DNA of 13,664 nt from an uncultured Brevundimonas sp. GTDB lineage: Bacteria > Pseudomonadota > Alphaproteobacteria > Caulobacterales > Caulobacteraceae. Positions 1 through 6,798 of the stretch are shown here, piece after piece. The notes under the pieces are model-generated. The model did not search any database. It had not been told where the DNA came from and saw nothing but the letters and a program-made list of their open reading frames with translations. Position 1 is the stretch's first letter. Each line of letters begins with the position of its first letter. The DNA lies in contig NZ_CALTWS010000051.1 of the NCBI RefSeq assembly GCF_943913055.1, positions 1-13,664 of the forward strand, read 5' to 3'. A program made the position numbers and the translations under genes.

Positions 1-937
1 CCGAGATCTGGAACTCGTCGGTCTCGACCGGGCGGACGTTCTCGCCGTCGGCCTGCACCACGGTCATCGGCAAGCCGGGGATGCGGACGTTGAAGATCGA
101 CATGGCCGAGGCGTTGATGATGCGCAGCCGCACGCGCTCGCCGGGGCTGAAAAGGCCGGTCCAGTTCTCCTGCGGCCCGTGGCCGTTGATCAAATAGGTA
201 TAGGTCGAGCCGCTGACGTCGAGGATGTCGCGCGGGTCCATCCGCATCTCACCCCACATGCGCCGCTCCTCCAGGCTCATGCGGTCGCTGCCGTTGATCA
301 GACCGGCGAGCGTGGTGCGCTGCCGGTTGAAGTAGCCCGGGCTCTTCTTCAGCTTCTCCAGGATTTCGTGTGGGTGCATGAAGCTCCAGTCCGACAGGAC
401 CAGCACATGCTCGCGGTCGTAGGCGACGGGATCGACGCCTGCCGGGTCGATGACGATCGGACCGTAGTGGCCCATCGCCTCCTGAAGATTCGAGTGGCTG
501 TGGTACCAGAAGGTGCCTGACTGCTTGATCGGGAACTCATAGACGAAGGTTTCCCGCGGCTTGATGCCCGGGAAGCTGATGCCCGGGACGCCGTCCATCT
601 GGAACGGCAGCAATAGGCCGTGCCAATGGATCGAAGTGTCCTCATCCAGCCCGTTGGTCACGGAGAGTCGCACGTTCTGTCCCTCGCGCAGGCGCAGCAA
701 GGGCGCCGGGAGCACTCCGTTGATCGTCACGGCATGGCCGGTCCGCCCCCCGACCGTGAAGGGCGAGTGGCCGACTGTCAGGTCGATGTTGGGCCCACTC
801 AGCGTCGGCAGGTCCGTTCTCAAGCCCGCCGTACCGGTCTGCGCCCAGGCCGGCAGAAGTCCCTGCAGGCCAAGCAGCCCGCCGCCAACGGCGGCGCCCC
901 TGAGAAGCATTCGGCGATCGAAACTTGGCATGGGCAT
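1..937 (-). CDS. copA: Copper resistance multicopper oxidase CopA (PcoA/CopA type), N-terminal part, cut by the left window edge
   Basis: This is a periplasmic multicopper oxidase, a family that oxidises Cu(I) to less toxic Cu(II). About 312 residues are visible, roughly the first half of a protein usually near 600. A twin-arginine leader is seen at residues 5-33 (DRRMLLRG, then a hydrophobic stretch ending LPAWAQ), as expected for a protein exported folded with its copper. The first cupredoxin domain carries HWHG (His104, His106) and WYHSHS (His146, His148), the N-terminal halves of the type 2/type 3 trinuclear copper site. MDGVPG at 114-119 is also family-typical. The C-terminal ligands and any Met-rich repeats lie outside the window. 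Start: ATG at 937 lies 10 bases after AGGAA; an in-frame ATG at 931 is the alternative. It is 126 bases downstream of the sigma factor gene on the same strand, with its own promoter-like element at 978-1007. A copB gene beyond the edge would be usual but cannot be seen. Confidence 0.95.
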   Translation of the reverse strand, partial: MPMPSFDRRMLLRGAAVGGGLLGLQGLLPAWAQTGTAGLRTDLPTLSGPNIDLTVGHSPFTVGGRTGHAVTINGVLPAPLLRLREGQNVRLSVTNGLDEDTSIHWHGLLLPFQMDGVPGISFPGIKPRETFVYEFPIKQSGTFWYHSHSNLQEAMGHYGPIVIDPAGVDPVAYDREHVLVLSDWSFMHPHEILEKLKKSPGYFNRQRTTLAGLINGSDRMSLEERRMWGEMRMDPRDILDVSGSTYTYLINGHGPQENWTGLFSPGERVRLRIINASAMSIFNVRIPGLPMTVVQADGENVRPVETDEFQIS

Positions 938-977
938 AAGCGTGGGGTTCCTCGGACGCGTGTCGGCTTCTGGTTGA

Positions 978-1007
978 CATACGCACGTCGGCGACAACGC
1001 CCTTGCG
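978..1007 (-). promoter_or_regulatory. Putative ECF-sigma promoter of copA
   Basis: Read on the minus strand, CGCAAGGGC (-35-like), 14 further bases, then GCGTATG (-10-like) about 40 bases before the copA start. The same two blocks recur at the same spacing upstream of cnrY, including the trailing CAA one base after GCGTATG. A related form precedes the acyltransferase, copC and the membrane DUF305 gene. Assignment to the CnrH-like sigma factor is inferred from the co-occurrence. Confidence 0.6.
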
Positions 1008-1063
1008 TCAGGTCGCCACACCGCGAAAAAAGACGCTCTTCACCATCGGGCGAGACGAGGAGG

Positions 1064-1627
1064 TCAGGCGCTTCCGGGAACAGTCATGTCCTCTGCCAGC
1101 CGCTTGCGGGCGCGGGCGATCCGTGTCTCCACGGCCTTGGTCGTGACGCCCAGGATCGCCGCGATCTCGCCGTGCGAGCGACCTTCGAGCGTAGCGAGCA
1201 GGAGAGGGGCCTTGAGGCCGTCCGGCAGGCGGGTCAGCGCGCTGCGCAGCGCCTCGGCGCGGCGGCGATCGTCGAGTCGGGCTTCGGGAGATGGCGTTTC
1301 CATCCGGACCGCTGACGCTTCGGGGGCGTCGAGGCCCATGACGCCGCGCACCACCCGACGCACCGCACGCCGACGGCTCCAGTCCCTGCATTTGTTCAGG
1401 GCGATCGAGCGGAGCCAGACCTCGAAGGGGCGAGCCGGATCGTACCTTCGCAGGGCGAGCCATGCGGCGGTGTAAGTTTCCTGGAGCAGGTCGTGCGCTT
1501 CCGCTTCGTCGCCGACATAGCGACGCACGAACCGATAGAGATCCCCCTTGGTCGCTGCCATCAACGCGCTGAACGCGCTCGCGTCCCCGCCAGCCGCGCG
1601 GGCTTCAATGCTGTCGCCGTCGTCCAC
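1064..1627 (-). CDS. cnrH: ECF-type RNA polymerase sigma factor, CnrH-like
   Basis: This 187-residue protein is the size of an ECF (group 4) sigma factor. Region 2 spans about residues 18-88 (DLLQETYTAAW at 46-56, then FEVWLRSIALNKCRDWSRR), which binds core polymerase and melts the -10. A short linker follows, then region 4 at about 125-178 with the helix-turn-helix (LEGRSHGEIAAILGVTTKAV) that reads the -35. Start: GTG at 1627, 9 bases after the upstream gene's stop and preceded by GGCGGGG. It is the third gene after the anti-sigma-like and metal-sensor genes, the order of cnrY-cnrX-cnrH in Cupriavidus metallidurans. There, metal binding by CnrX makes CnrY release CnrH. The symbol is by analogy: the sigma class is certain, orthology to CnrH rests mainly on the neighbouring CnrX. 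Inferred targets are its own operon and the copper genes around it. Confidence 0.93.
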   Translation of the reverse strand: MDDGDSIEARAAGGDASAFSALMAATKGDLYRFVRRYVGDEAEAHDLLQETYTAAWLALRRYDPARPFEVWLRSIALNKCRDWSRRRAVRRVVRGVMGLDAPEASAVRMETPSPEARLDDRRRAEALRSALTRLPDGLKAPLLLATLEGRSHGEIAAILGVTTKAVETRIARARKRLAEDMTVPGSA

Positions 1628-1636
1628 GGGCCCCGC

Positions 1637-2077
1637 CTAGCCGGCGTCGGCACGCAGGGCGTCAACCACCGCGGCGTCGAAGACCTCGGCCTGCGCCGGG
1701 GTGAGCACCGACCGCATCTCGAAGACGTGGGCGATAGTCGCTTTCTGCAGATCGCCCATGGCCACGTGGAAGTGATCCACCGCCGCCTGCACCTGGGGCG
1801 TGTTGCCATCGCTTGCAGCGATGGCGGCGGCGAGCTCGCGGTTGGCGGCTCGCACTTCTGCCTCCAGCCCGGGGCGGCGCGCGGCGAAGCGCGCTTCGAT
1901 CGCGTCCAGACGACCATCCTGTTCGGCGCTCAGGTTCAACTGCTCATGGACGACGCTATGCAGGCTCGGCGGCTGACGCTCGCGCATGACCCAGGTTGCG
2001 CTCGCCCAGGTCGCCGCGCCGCTGGCGAGCGCCGCCAGCACGGCTGTCAGGACGATCGATTTCCAGCGCGCTCTCAT
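1637..2077 (-). CDS. cnrX: Periplasmic heavy-metal sensor, CnrX-like
   Basis: A 146-residue protein with one N-terminal membrane anchor (about residues 8-30) and a helical periplasmic domain of the metal-resistance sensor family (CnrX/ZraP/Spy-like fold). As I recall CnrX of Cupriavidus, its metal ligands are His42, His46, Glu63, His119 and Met123. Here His40, His44, Glu61, His117 and Met121 fall at exactly those places, all shifted by two. The surrounding text is also close: AAN at 77-79, MGDLQKAT at 107-114, HVFEMR at 117-122. All ligands are therefore kept, so it should still bind a transition metal. CnrX answers Co/Ni; the copper genes around this copy suggest a different or broader inducer, which is inference. 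Its ATG overlaps the upstream stop by ATGA, indicating translational coupling. Confidence 0.92.
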   Translation of the reverse strand: MRARWKSIVLTAVLAALASGAATWASATWVMRERQPPSLHSVVHEQLNLSAEQDGRLDAIEARFAARRPGLEAEVRAANRELAAAIAASDGNTPQVQAAVDHFHVAMGDLQKATIAHVFEMRSVLTPAQAEVFDAAVVDALRADAG

Positions 2078-2355
2078 CCCCGGGCATCCAGTGGACCGAG
2101 CGGCGACAGGCCCGCCGAGACGGTGAAGATGCGCAACTCAGACGGCTCAGGCCGCGGCGACGCCACGAGGAGCAATCCACCGTTGGCCACGCCGAGCACG
2201 AGCGCCAGCCCTACGGCGGCGACCCGAACCTGGCCCATTGACGCCGCCTCCCGGCGCACGGCGATCCGTGTCCAGACAGCGTCTTCCAGGCCGTCCAGCC
2301 GCCCCGCATCGTCTGGCCCTTCCGCCGCAATCAGTCGTTCGATCTCATCAGTCAT
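2074..2355 (-). CDS. cnrY: Small membrane anti-sigma factor, CnrY-like
   Basis: A 93-residue protein with a charged N-terminal cytoplasmic part (about 1-41), one membrane helix (about 43-66) and a short periplasmic tail. Length and layout match CnrY/NccY, the roughly 95-residue anti-sigma factors that hold CnrH at the membrane through their N-terminal segment. The tail (FTVSAGLSPLGPL, residues 77-89) resembles the end of CnrY as I recall it, which has an SPFGLL-type motif. Sequence similarity elsewhere is weak, as usual for this fast-evolving family. The call therefore leans on topology and position: first gene, overlapping the CnrX-like gene by four bases, with the sigma factor third. Start ATG 2355 follows CAGGTG by five bases. 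A promoter-like element lies at 2383-2412. Confidence 0.82.
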   Translation of the reverse strand: MTDEIERLIAAEGPDDAGRLDGLEDAVWTRIAVRREAASMGQVRVAAVGLALVLGVANGGLLLVASPRPEPSELRIFTVSAGLSPLGPLDARG

Positions 2356-2382
2356 TGCGCACCTGCATCACGCCCCCTTTGC

Positions 2383-2412
2383 CATACGCGCCAAACCGTC
2401 CGGCCCCTTACG
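2383..2412 (-). promoter_or_regulatory. Putative ECF-sigma promoter of the cnrYXH-like operon
   Basis: Minus-strand CGTAAGGGG, 14 bases, GCGTATG, about 30 bases before the cnrY start. It matches the copA element at CG-Y-AAGGG, GCGTATG and the following N-CAA. Presence before the sigma operon itself suggests autoregulation, which is common for ECF sigma factors. Its -35 block abuts the divergent acyltransferase -35 block, giving CCCCTTACGAGGGG on the plus strand. Confidence 0.6.
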
Positions 2413-2438
2413 AGGGGACGAGATGTCCGCCGCGTAGA
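2411..2438 (+). promoter_or_regulatory. Putative ECF-sigma promoter of the acyltransferase operon
   Basis: CGAGGGG, 14 bases, GCGTAGA, about 50 bases before the acyltransferase start. The copC leader has the same two blocks at the same spacing. It is back-to-back with the cnrY promoter, the two -35 blocks sharing a central CG. Confidence 0.55.
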
Positions 2439-2484
2439 TACCAGAGAACGACCGGGAGGACCCGCTCGTGTCGGGGGAGGCGAT

Positions 2485-3636
2485 GTGAGCGAGAGGACAG
2501 ATCCGGCCGCGGGTCCGTTTCCGGATCGGCTCGATCCGCTGACGGGGGTGAGGTTCTTCCTCGCGCTCGGCGTGGTGCTGTTTCACTACCAGCTGCAATG
2601 GACGCTGCCCGAAGGTGCGGCCGGACTGTTAAACCGGGCCCGTCTCGGGGTCGATATCTTCTTCATCCTGTCTGGGTTCATCCTCACCCACGTTTACCTG
2701 CAGGGTGATCAGCCAGTGAACTACAGGCGGTTCATCGCGGCGCGGTTCGCGCGCATATACCCGGCGCATTTGTTCATCCTGTTGGCGATGCTGTTGCTGG
2801 TGCTCGCCGCGCCGGTGTTGGGCATCGGCCTGGAGCCCGGGCGGTTCAATCCTGCGGATTTTCTGGCCACCCTCTTTTTGGTTCAGGCCTGGTTGCCGCG
2901 AGACGGGATGGTCCTGTGGAACGGTCCCGCCTGGTCGCTGTCAGCCGAATGGTTCGTCTATCTCGCTTTTCCAGCCTATGCTGCGGTCGCCCTGCGGTTT
3001 CGACACAGGCCATGGATGCTCGTAGCGGCGGCGACGAGCCTGTTCATCCTGCTGGATGCGATCTACCGGCATTGGTTCGGCTCGGTTCTGCCCCGGGCGG
3101 AAGACAATATGGGCGTCTTGCGCATCATTCCGGAGTTCCTGCTCGGGATTGGCCTCTACTATCTCGGAGCGCGCTGGGCGCCGTCCCCGCGCGTCGCGAT
3201 CGTCGGCGCCGTCGGAGCCACCGCGCTCCTCTTGCTCGCTATGCAGATCGGGGCCGATGATCGCCTTATCGTCGCCGCGTCGGGACCCTTCGTTCTCGCC
3301 TTGGCGCTGCTCGCCAAGGCGGGTGTCAGAACCTTCCTGTCGCACCCGGTCGCAATCTTCGCCGGTGAGGCCTCGTTCGCCCTCTACCTCGTCCATATTC
3401 CGATCCTGATGGTCTGGCGCAATGCCGCCCAGGCCATCGGGGGCCGGCCGGGCGACTATCGAATGGGGCTTCTGGAACTGGCGGCGATGCTGGCGGTGAC
3501 CCTCGCCGCGGCGGCCGCCATCTATGGTCTGGTCGAGCGACCGAGCCGCCAGTGGCTGAAGCGGCGCACCTTCGGTCGGATGCCGGATGCCGACGCCAGA
3601 CGCACCGTTCACAGCGATCAGGGAGAGCCCTTTTGA
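2485..3636 (+). CDS. Acyltransferase family 3 inner-membrane protein
   Basis: A 383-residue polytopic membrane protein of the acyltransferase-3 family (OatA/NodX-like), which moves acyl groups onto sugars or other envelope molecules. The family N-terminus is clear: LDPLTGVRFFLALGVVLFHY (residues 16-35) with Arg23 and His34, GVDIFFILSGF at 55-65 and RFARIYPAH at 87-95. WSLSAEW at 151-157 is another hallmark. About ten hydrophobic helices follow, to about residue 350, then a charged tail. Start: GTG at 2485, just after GGGGGAGG; the overlapping ATG at 2483 would stop at once. The acceptor cannot be read from sequence. It is unusual among copper genes, yet its stop overlaps the DUF411 start and it carries the cluster's promoter-like element. 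A role in envelope modification under metal stress is inferred. Confidence 0.9.
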   Translation: MSERTDPAAGPFPDRLDPLTGVRFFLALGVVLFHYQLQWTLPEGAAGLLNRARLGVDIFFILSGFILTHVYLQGDQPVNYRRFIAARFARIYPAHLFILLAMLLLVLAAPVLGIGLEPGRFNPADFLATLFLVQAWLPRDGMVLWNGPAWSLSAEWFVYLAFPAYAAVALRFRHRPWMLVAAATSLFILLDAIYRHWFGSVLPRAEDNMGVLRIIPEFLLGIGLYYLGARWAPSPRVAIVGAVGATALLLLAMQIGADDRLIVAASGPFVLALALLAKAGVRTFLSHPVAIFAGEASFALYLVHIPILMVWRNAAQAIGGRPGDYRMGLLELAAMLAVTLAAAAAIYGLVERPSRQWLKRRTFGRMPDADARRTVHSDQGEPF

Positions 3637-4109
3637 CGACCGCCTACCTCCACCGAAGGCTTTTCTTAGGCGCCGCCGTCAGCGTCGCCCTGACCGGAAC
3701 AGCCTGCGCCCAGACCCAGGCGTCGAGAACCCTCACGGTCTTCAAGACGCCAACCTGTGCGTGCTGCGACGCCTGGATCTCGCACATGCGGGAGGCTGGC
3801 TTCAACACGACCATCACCGTTCTGCCGAGCCTCCAATCCGTCCGCAGCAGCCGGGGGCTTCCGGACAGCCTGGCCTCCTGCCACACCGGGTTGATTGATG
3901 GCTATGTCGTAGAGGGCCATGTTCCGGCACGGGACGTCATACGGTTGCTTGCCGAGCGGCCGGCAGCGCTCGGTCTCGCGGTTCCGGCCATGCCCCTCGG
4001 TTCGCCCGGCATGGAGACGCCGCAGGGACACAAGGACCCTTACGACACGCTGCTGGTGCTTCGCTCCGGCGCGACGCAGGTGTTCGCCCGTCACAACCCG
4101 CCCACCTGA
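3633..4109 (+). CDS. DUF411 (CopG-type) periplasmic metal-binding protein
   Basis: A 158-residue DUF411 protein; this family includes CopG of Pseudomonas aeruginosa, a thioredoxin-like periplasmic copper protein. A leader with paired arginines (HRRLFLGAAV, residues 7-16) ends near TACAQ at 23-27 and looks like a Tat signal. The diagnostic motif TPTCACC (39-45) gives Cys42, Cys44 and Cys45. SCHTG (82-86) adds Cys83 and His84, and His96 (VEGHVP) is also typical. PAMPLGSPGME (118-128) is the usual DUF411 ending. Start: TTG at 3633 overlaps the acyltransferase stop (TTGA), 5-6 bases after GGGAGAG. An earlier ATG at 3552 is open but lies in the acyltransferase and would bury the signal peptide. 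Likely role: copper binding or redox handling beside CopA and CopC. Confidence 0.9.
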   Translation: MTTAYLHRRLFLGAAVSVALTGTACAQTQASRTLTVFKTPTCACCDAWISHMREAGFNTTITVLPSLQSVRSSRGLPDSLASCHTGLIDGYVVEGHVPARDVIRLLAERPAALGLAVPAMPLGSPGMETPQGHKDPYDTLLVLRSGATQVFARHNPPT

Positions 4110-4149
4110 CCTGACCTTGTCTCACCTGATTCATAAGCCGGAGCCCATC

Positions 4150-4641
4150 ATGTCCCCCAAACCTCTCGTTCTCGCCCTCTCTCTCGCCGTCCTGTCGGTG
4201 ACGCCCGCTGTCGCGCAGGACCATTCTCACGGCCATGCCCAGACCGCGGGGTCGATCAGCGCGGAAGCGACGGAGGCGGCCACGACCGTCGATGCCTTCC
4301 ATGCCGCGCTCAAGGCCGGTGACACATCTGCCGCCCTGTTGCTTCTGGCCCCCGACGTCATGATCTTTGAAGAGGGCGGAGCGGAGCGCTCGCGCGACGA
4401 ATACGCCTCTCACCATCTTGCGTCGGACGCCGCCTTCGCGGCCGCGTCGGACAATGTCGTAAGCCGCAGATCGGGCTGGGCGGACGGCGATGTGGCGTGG
4501 ATCACGAGCGAAGGCCGCACCACCGGTCAGTTCAACGGACGCGCCGTGGACCGTCTGACAACGGAAACCATGGTGCTAAAGCGCCACGCCGACGGCTGGC
4601 GCATCCATCACATTCACTGGTCGTCGCGCGCTCCGCGGTAA
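4150..4641 (+). CDS. Secreted SnoaL/DUF4440-like (NTF2 fold) protein with a His-rich N-terminus
   Basis: A 163-residue protein. Signal peptide at residues 1-22 (cleavage near PAVAQ), then a His-rich segment DHSHGHA (24-30). From about 40 it has the NTF2-like pattern of DUF4440/SnoaL proteins: an AFHAALKAGD helix (49-58), LLLAPDVMIFEEGG (64-77), a variable middle, VLKRHADGWRIHHIHWSS at the end. The terminal HHIHW (153-157) is family-typical, but together with His25, His27 and His29 it could bind metal. Such proteins recur in copper clusters, but no catalytic role is established to my knowledge. Start ATG 4150 follows GGAG by six bases. It lies 40 bases after the DUF411 stop, so it is probably the last gene of the acyltransferase operon. 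Confidence 0.83.
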   Translation: MSPKPLVLALSLAVLSVTPAVAQDHSHGHAQTAGSISAEATEAATTVDAFHAALKAGDTSAALLLLAPDVMIFEEGGAERSRDEYASHHLASDAAFAAASDNVVSRRSGWADGDVAWITSEGRTTGQFNGRAVDRLTTETMVLKRHADGWRIHHIHWSSRAPR

Positions 4642-4656
4642 TCCGCCTCTCCGGTT

Positions 4657-4689
4657 TGAACGCCTCAGTGCGAAAGCGCGCGGCGTTCA
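4657..4689. terminator. Weak hairpin between convergent operons
   Basis: TGAACGCC and GGCGTTCA form a perfect 8-bp stem around a 17-base loop that can itself pair GCG with CGC. It lies 16 bases after the SnoaL-like stop and between convergent operons. No clear U-run follows on either strand, so it would be an imperfect bidirectional terminator. The rest of 4690-4816 shows no gene or other structure. Confidence 0.35.
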
Positions 4690-4816
4690 GACCGTATTTG
4701 TCCGCTTAAGCCGGGATCCGGGAAGCCCAATGGGAGGACGTGACAACATCTCGACCTCGGAGAATGGCGCCACGACCGCAGCGGTGCTCCACGCCGCGGG
4801 CCACTAGATCGTCGGA

Positions 4817-5731
4817 TCACGTCGCGACCGGCGGAGGGAGGGTGCCCATAAGCGCGACGACGGCGAGGACGACGAGCCCGAGGGCCGTCTCCGTGACGAT
4901 ACTGCGCCGCAGCCGTCGAACCGCCGAGATTGACTGTCCTGTGTGCTCCAGTTCCAGACGCAGGGCGGGTGTCAGGCGGAAACGGTTGTCCGCCGCCAGG
5001 CCCAGCATCAGCACGAAGAGCGCCAGCTTGGCGATCAGAAGCTGTCCATAGAGGCTTTCGCCAAGGTTCACGAAACGCTCCGATCCGACGAGGAACCAGC
5101 TGTTCGCGAGACCCGTGGCCACAAGAAGGGCTACGACGAGCGTGCCCAGGCCCGAGAACCCATGCAAGGCACGGTAGAGGGCCCCATCGTCGACCCCGGG
5201 GCGGCGAAGCAGCAGGATCGTCAGCGCTACAAGCGCACCAAGCCAAAGGGCCGCCCCGACGGAATGGACGATGTCGGAGGCGAGGTGGACCAGGCCCTCG
5301 GGGCCTTCTGTCGCCGCGCCGTGTCCAGTCCAAGCGAAGCTCGCGACCACGAAGAGCCCAAGGCCTAGCGAGATGCTCCAGGCCGTCTTGCCCGGTCTCA
5401 AGGCCAGGACCGCGACGACGGCTGCGAGGGCGAGGGCGGCCCGCGCGACCATGGCTTTCCCCAAGGCCGTGCCGGTGATCATGAAAGACAGAGACACAGG
5501 CTTGATGGCTTCCGCCAGCGAGCCCGCCATGACCGCTGTCTGTGCGAGTAGCGCCAGGAGCGCGCTCGCGACGACGACCAAACCTGACCCTATCAGGATC
5601 GCGCGCGACCAGGTGAGATCCACGCCGTCGCCGCGCCTGAAGGTGTACAGCAGGAACAACGGCGTCCCGAGAAGGACGACGGCTCCGGCGTACTGGAGCC
5701 ACCGGAGCGCGACGACCGCGATCTCGAGCAC
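4817..5731 (-). CDS. copD: Copper resistance protein CopD, inner membrane
   Basis: A 304-residue protein with about eight membrane helices, the size and topology of CopD/PcoD. This family is thought to move copper across the inner membrane together with periplasmic CopC. Family features include the first helix VALRWLQYAGAVVLLGTPLF (residues 7-26), FAWTGHGAA (about 132-140) and HLASDIVHSVGAALWLGALV (about 148-167), whose histidines sit near the membrane faces. GLANSWFLVG and KLALFVLMLGLAADNRFRL are also typical. Start is GTG at 5731, only four bases after the copC stop, so the two are translated together. There is no clear ribosome site of its own, in line with coupling. Direction of copper transport cannot be read from sequence. 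Confidence 0.93.
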   Translation of the reverse strand: MLEIAVVALRWLQYAGAVVLLGTPLFLLYTFRRGDGVDLTWSRAILIGSGLVVVASALLALLAQTAVMAGSLAEAIKPVSLSFMITGTALGKAMVARAALALAAVVAVLALRPGKTAWSISLGLGLFVVASFAWTGHGAATEGPEGLVHLASDIVHSVGAALWLGALVALTILLLRRPGVDDGALYRALHGFSGLGTLVVALLVATGLANSWFLVGSERFVNLGESLYGQLLIAKLALFVLMLGLAADNRFRLTPALRLELEHTGQSISAVRRLRRSIVTETALGLVVLAVVALMGTLPPPVAT

Positions 5732-5735
5732 GGCG

Positions 5736-6098
5736 TCAGCGCACCGTGAAGGTGTACGAGCCGGTCATGCGGTGACCGTCGCTCGAGGCGATGCGCCAGT
5801 CGACGCGATAGTCGCCAGCAGTCAGCGGTCGCGTCAGAGTCCCGGTCAGGGTCTTGCCGTCTTCAGCGACCGAAGTGCGGACCGCGAGCTTCTCGCCGGC
5901 CGAGTTGACCACGTCGAAGCCGGAGAACGCAGGCACAGAGCGCTCGCTGAAGGTCAAGGTCAGCGTGCGGGTCGCACCGACTGTGGCGTTCGGCGCGGGC
6001 GTGGCGCTGACAAGACGAGCGTGAGCTGCCGCAGGTCCAGCGGCGAGGACGACCGCAGTCGCCAGGGCCGCATAGGGAACGGGGTTGAATGCACGCAT
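5736..6098 (-). CDS. copC: Periplasmic copper-binding protein CopC
   Basis: A 120-residue protein: signal peptide 1-25 (cleavage at PAAA/HARL), then the CopC beta-barrel. His26 would become the first residue of the mature protein, as in CopC proteins that bind Cu(II) through the N-terminal amine and His1. Asp107 and His109 in SSDGHRMTG complete the known Cu(II) site. The Met-rich Cu(I) loop of Pseudomonas CopC is absent, so this looks like the type with only the Cu(II) site. TPAPNATV (33-40) and WRIASSDGH (101-109) are family hallmarks. ATG 6098 follows AGGAG by seven bases. It leads the copCD operon, with a promoter-like element at 6140-6167 and the palindrome GGCCGGTCCGGCC (6118-6130) in its leader. 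Confidence 0.95.
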   Translation of the reverse strand: MRAFNPVPYAALATAVVLAAGPAAAHARLVSATPAPNATVGATRTLTLTFSERSVPAFSGFDVVNSAGEKLAVRTSVAEDGKTLTGTLTRPLTAGDYRVDWRIASSDGHRMTGSYTFTVR

Positions 6099-6139
6099 AC
6101 TGTGTCTCCTGACGAGTGGCCGGTCCGGCCTTCGACTAG

Positions 6140-6167
6140 TCTACGCGTCGCATCGACTTTCCCCTCG
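6140..6167 (-). promoter_or_regulatory. Putative ECF-sigma promoter of copCD
   Basis: Minus-strand CGAGGGG, 14 bases, GCGTAGA, about 45 bases before the copC start. Both blocks and the spacing are identical to the element before the acyltransferase gene, while the 14 bases between are unrelated. That is what a sigma-recognised promoter looks like. Confidence 0.6.
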
Positions 6168-6262
6168 CCAACGGCGGCCGACGCTGGCCGACCTCACGCC
6201 GTGAAACCGACGACAACACTCGGGGCGGCGAGCGAGGCCACCTCGAACGGGAATGGCGAGTT

Positions 6263-6288
6263 GGCGGGACCGGCGGACGTGTCCCGCC
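6263..6288 (-). repeat. Hairpin just after the membrane DUF305 gene
   Basis: GGCGGGAC and GTCCCGCC form a perfect 8-bp GC-rich stem with a 10-base loop, 11 bases beyond the stop of the minus-strand DUF305 gene. Without a U-run it is only a possible terminator or RNA 3'-end stabiliser. Otherwise the 6099-6298 gap holds the copC promoter and leader. Confidence 0.4.
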
Positions 6289-6298
6289 GGAAGAGCCG

Positions 6299-6745
6299 TC
6301 AAAGCCGATCCTGAATCGCCTGCATCTGTCGGATCTCGCGCTTCTGGGCCTCGACGATCTCTGCGCACAGCGCGACCAGTTCCGGGTCGCTCAGCTTGGC
6401 CTTGCCGCACATCAGGATCGCGCCGGAGTGGTGGGGGATCATTCCTCGAATGAGTTCCTTGTCGCCGATCGCCGCCTGGGTGCGCATGGCGTAGAAGCTG
6501 CCCGCGAAGATGATCACCGAGGCCAGCCCAATGGCCAGGTTGAGCCGATTGTTCGGATACATCTCGCGCATCAGAACCAGCATGAGGACAGCCATTGGCG
6601 CGACCATCATCAGCGTCATGTAGAGATTGTTCAGATTGAAGTTGAAGTGATCGAGCGTCGCGATCATCGTGAACATCACCAAATACATGATGATGAAGTG
6701 GACGATGAGTTCAATCGCGAGGTTGCGATAGCTCTTTTCGTGCAT
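6299..6745 (-). CDS. DUF305 protein with three N-terminal membrane helices
   Basis: A 148-residue protein: three hydrophobic helices (about 10-30, 38-60 and 68-87), then a short DUF305 domain with the diagnostic LIRGMIPHHSGAILMCGKA (98-116; His105-His106). Glu residues in the last helix (EIVEAQKREIRQM, 129-141) match the four-helix, ferritin-like character of the family. Cys113 and Cys127 are extra possible metal ligands. DUF305 proteins often lie beside copper genes but their biochemistry is unsettled. Start ATG 6745 follows GGAAGG by about six bases. The frame is open to a TTG at 6799, but that falls in the promoter/hairpin and is rejected. Met-rich helices two and three could suit Cu(I) contact, which is speculative. 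It has its own promoter-like element. Confidence 0.87.
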   Translation of the reverse strand: MHEKSYRNLAIELIVHFIIMYLVMFTMIATLDHFNFNLNNLYMTLMMVAPMAVLMLVLMREMYPNNRLNLAIGLASVIIFAGSFYAMRTQAAIGDKELIRGMIPHHSGAILMCGKAKLSDPELVALCAEIVEAQKREIRQMQAIQDRL

Positions 6746-6798
6746 GAGTGACCTTCCGCCGGCGGACAGACGCCGACGATCGACGCCGTTCAAAAGCA

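Noticed and set aside
1026..1040. Terminator between the sigma factor gene and copA
   Set aside because: A run of six T (minus strand) follows only a 4-bp AAGA/TCTT stem, too weak to call.
2941..3612. Long open frame (223 codons) on the minus strand inside the acyltransferase
   Set aside because: It is antisense to a well-supported membrane protein, has low-complexity charged content and no recognisable domain; GC-rich DNA produces such shadows.
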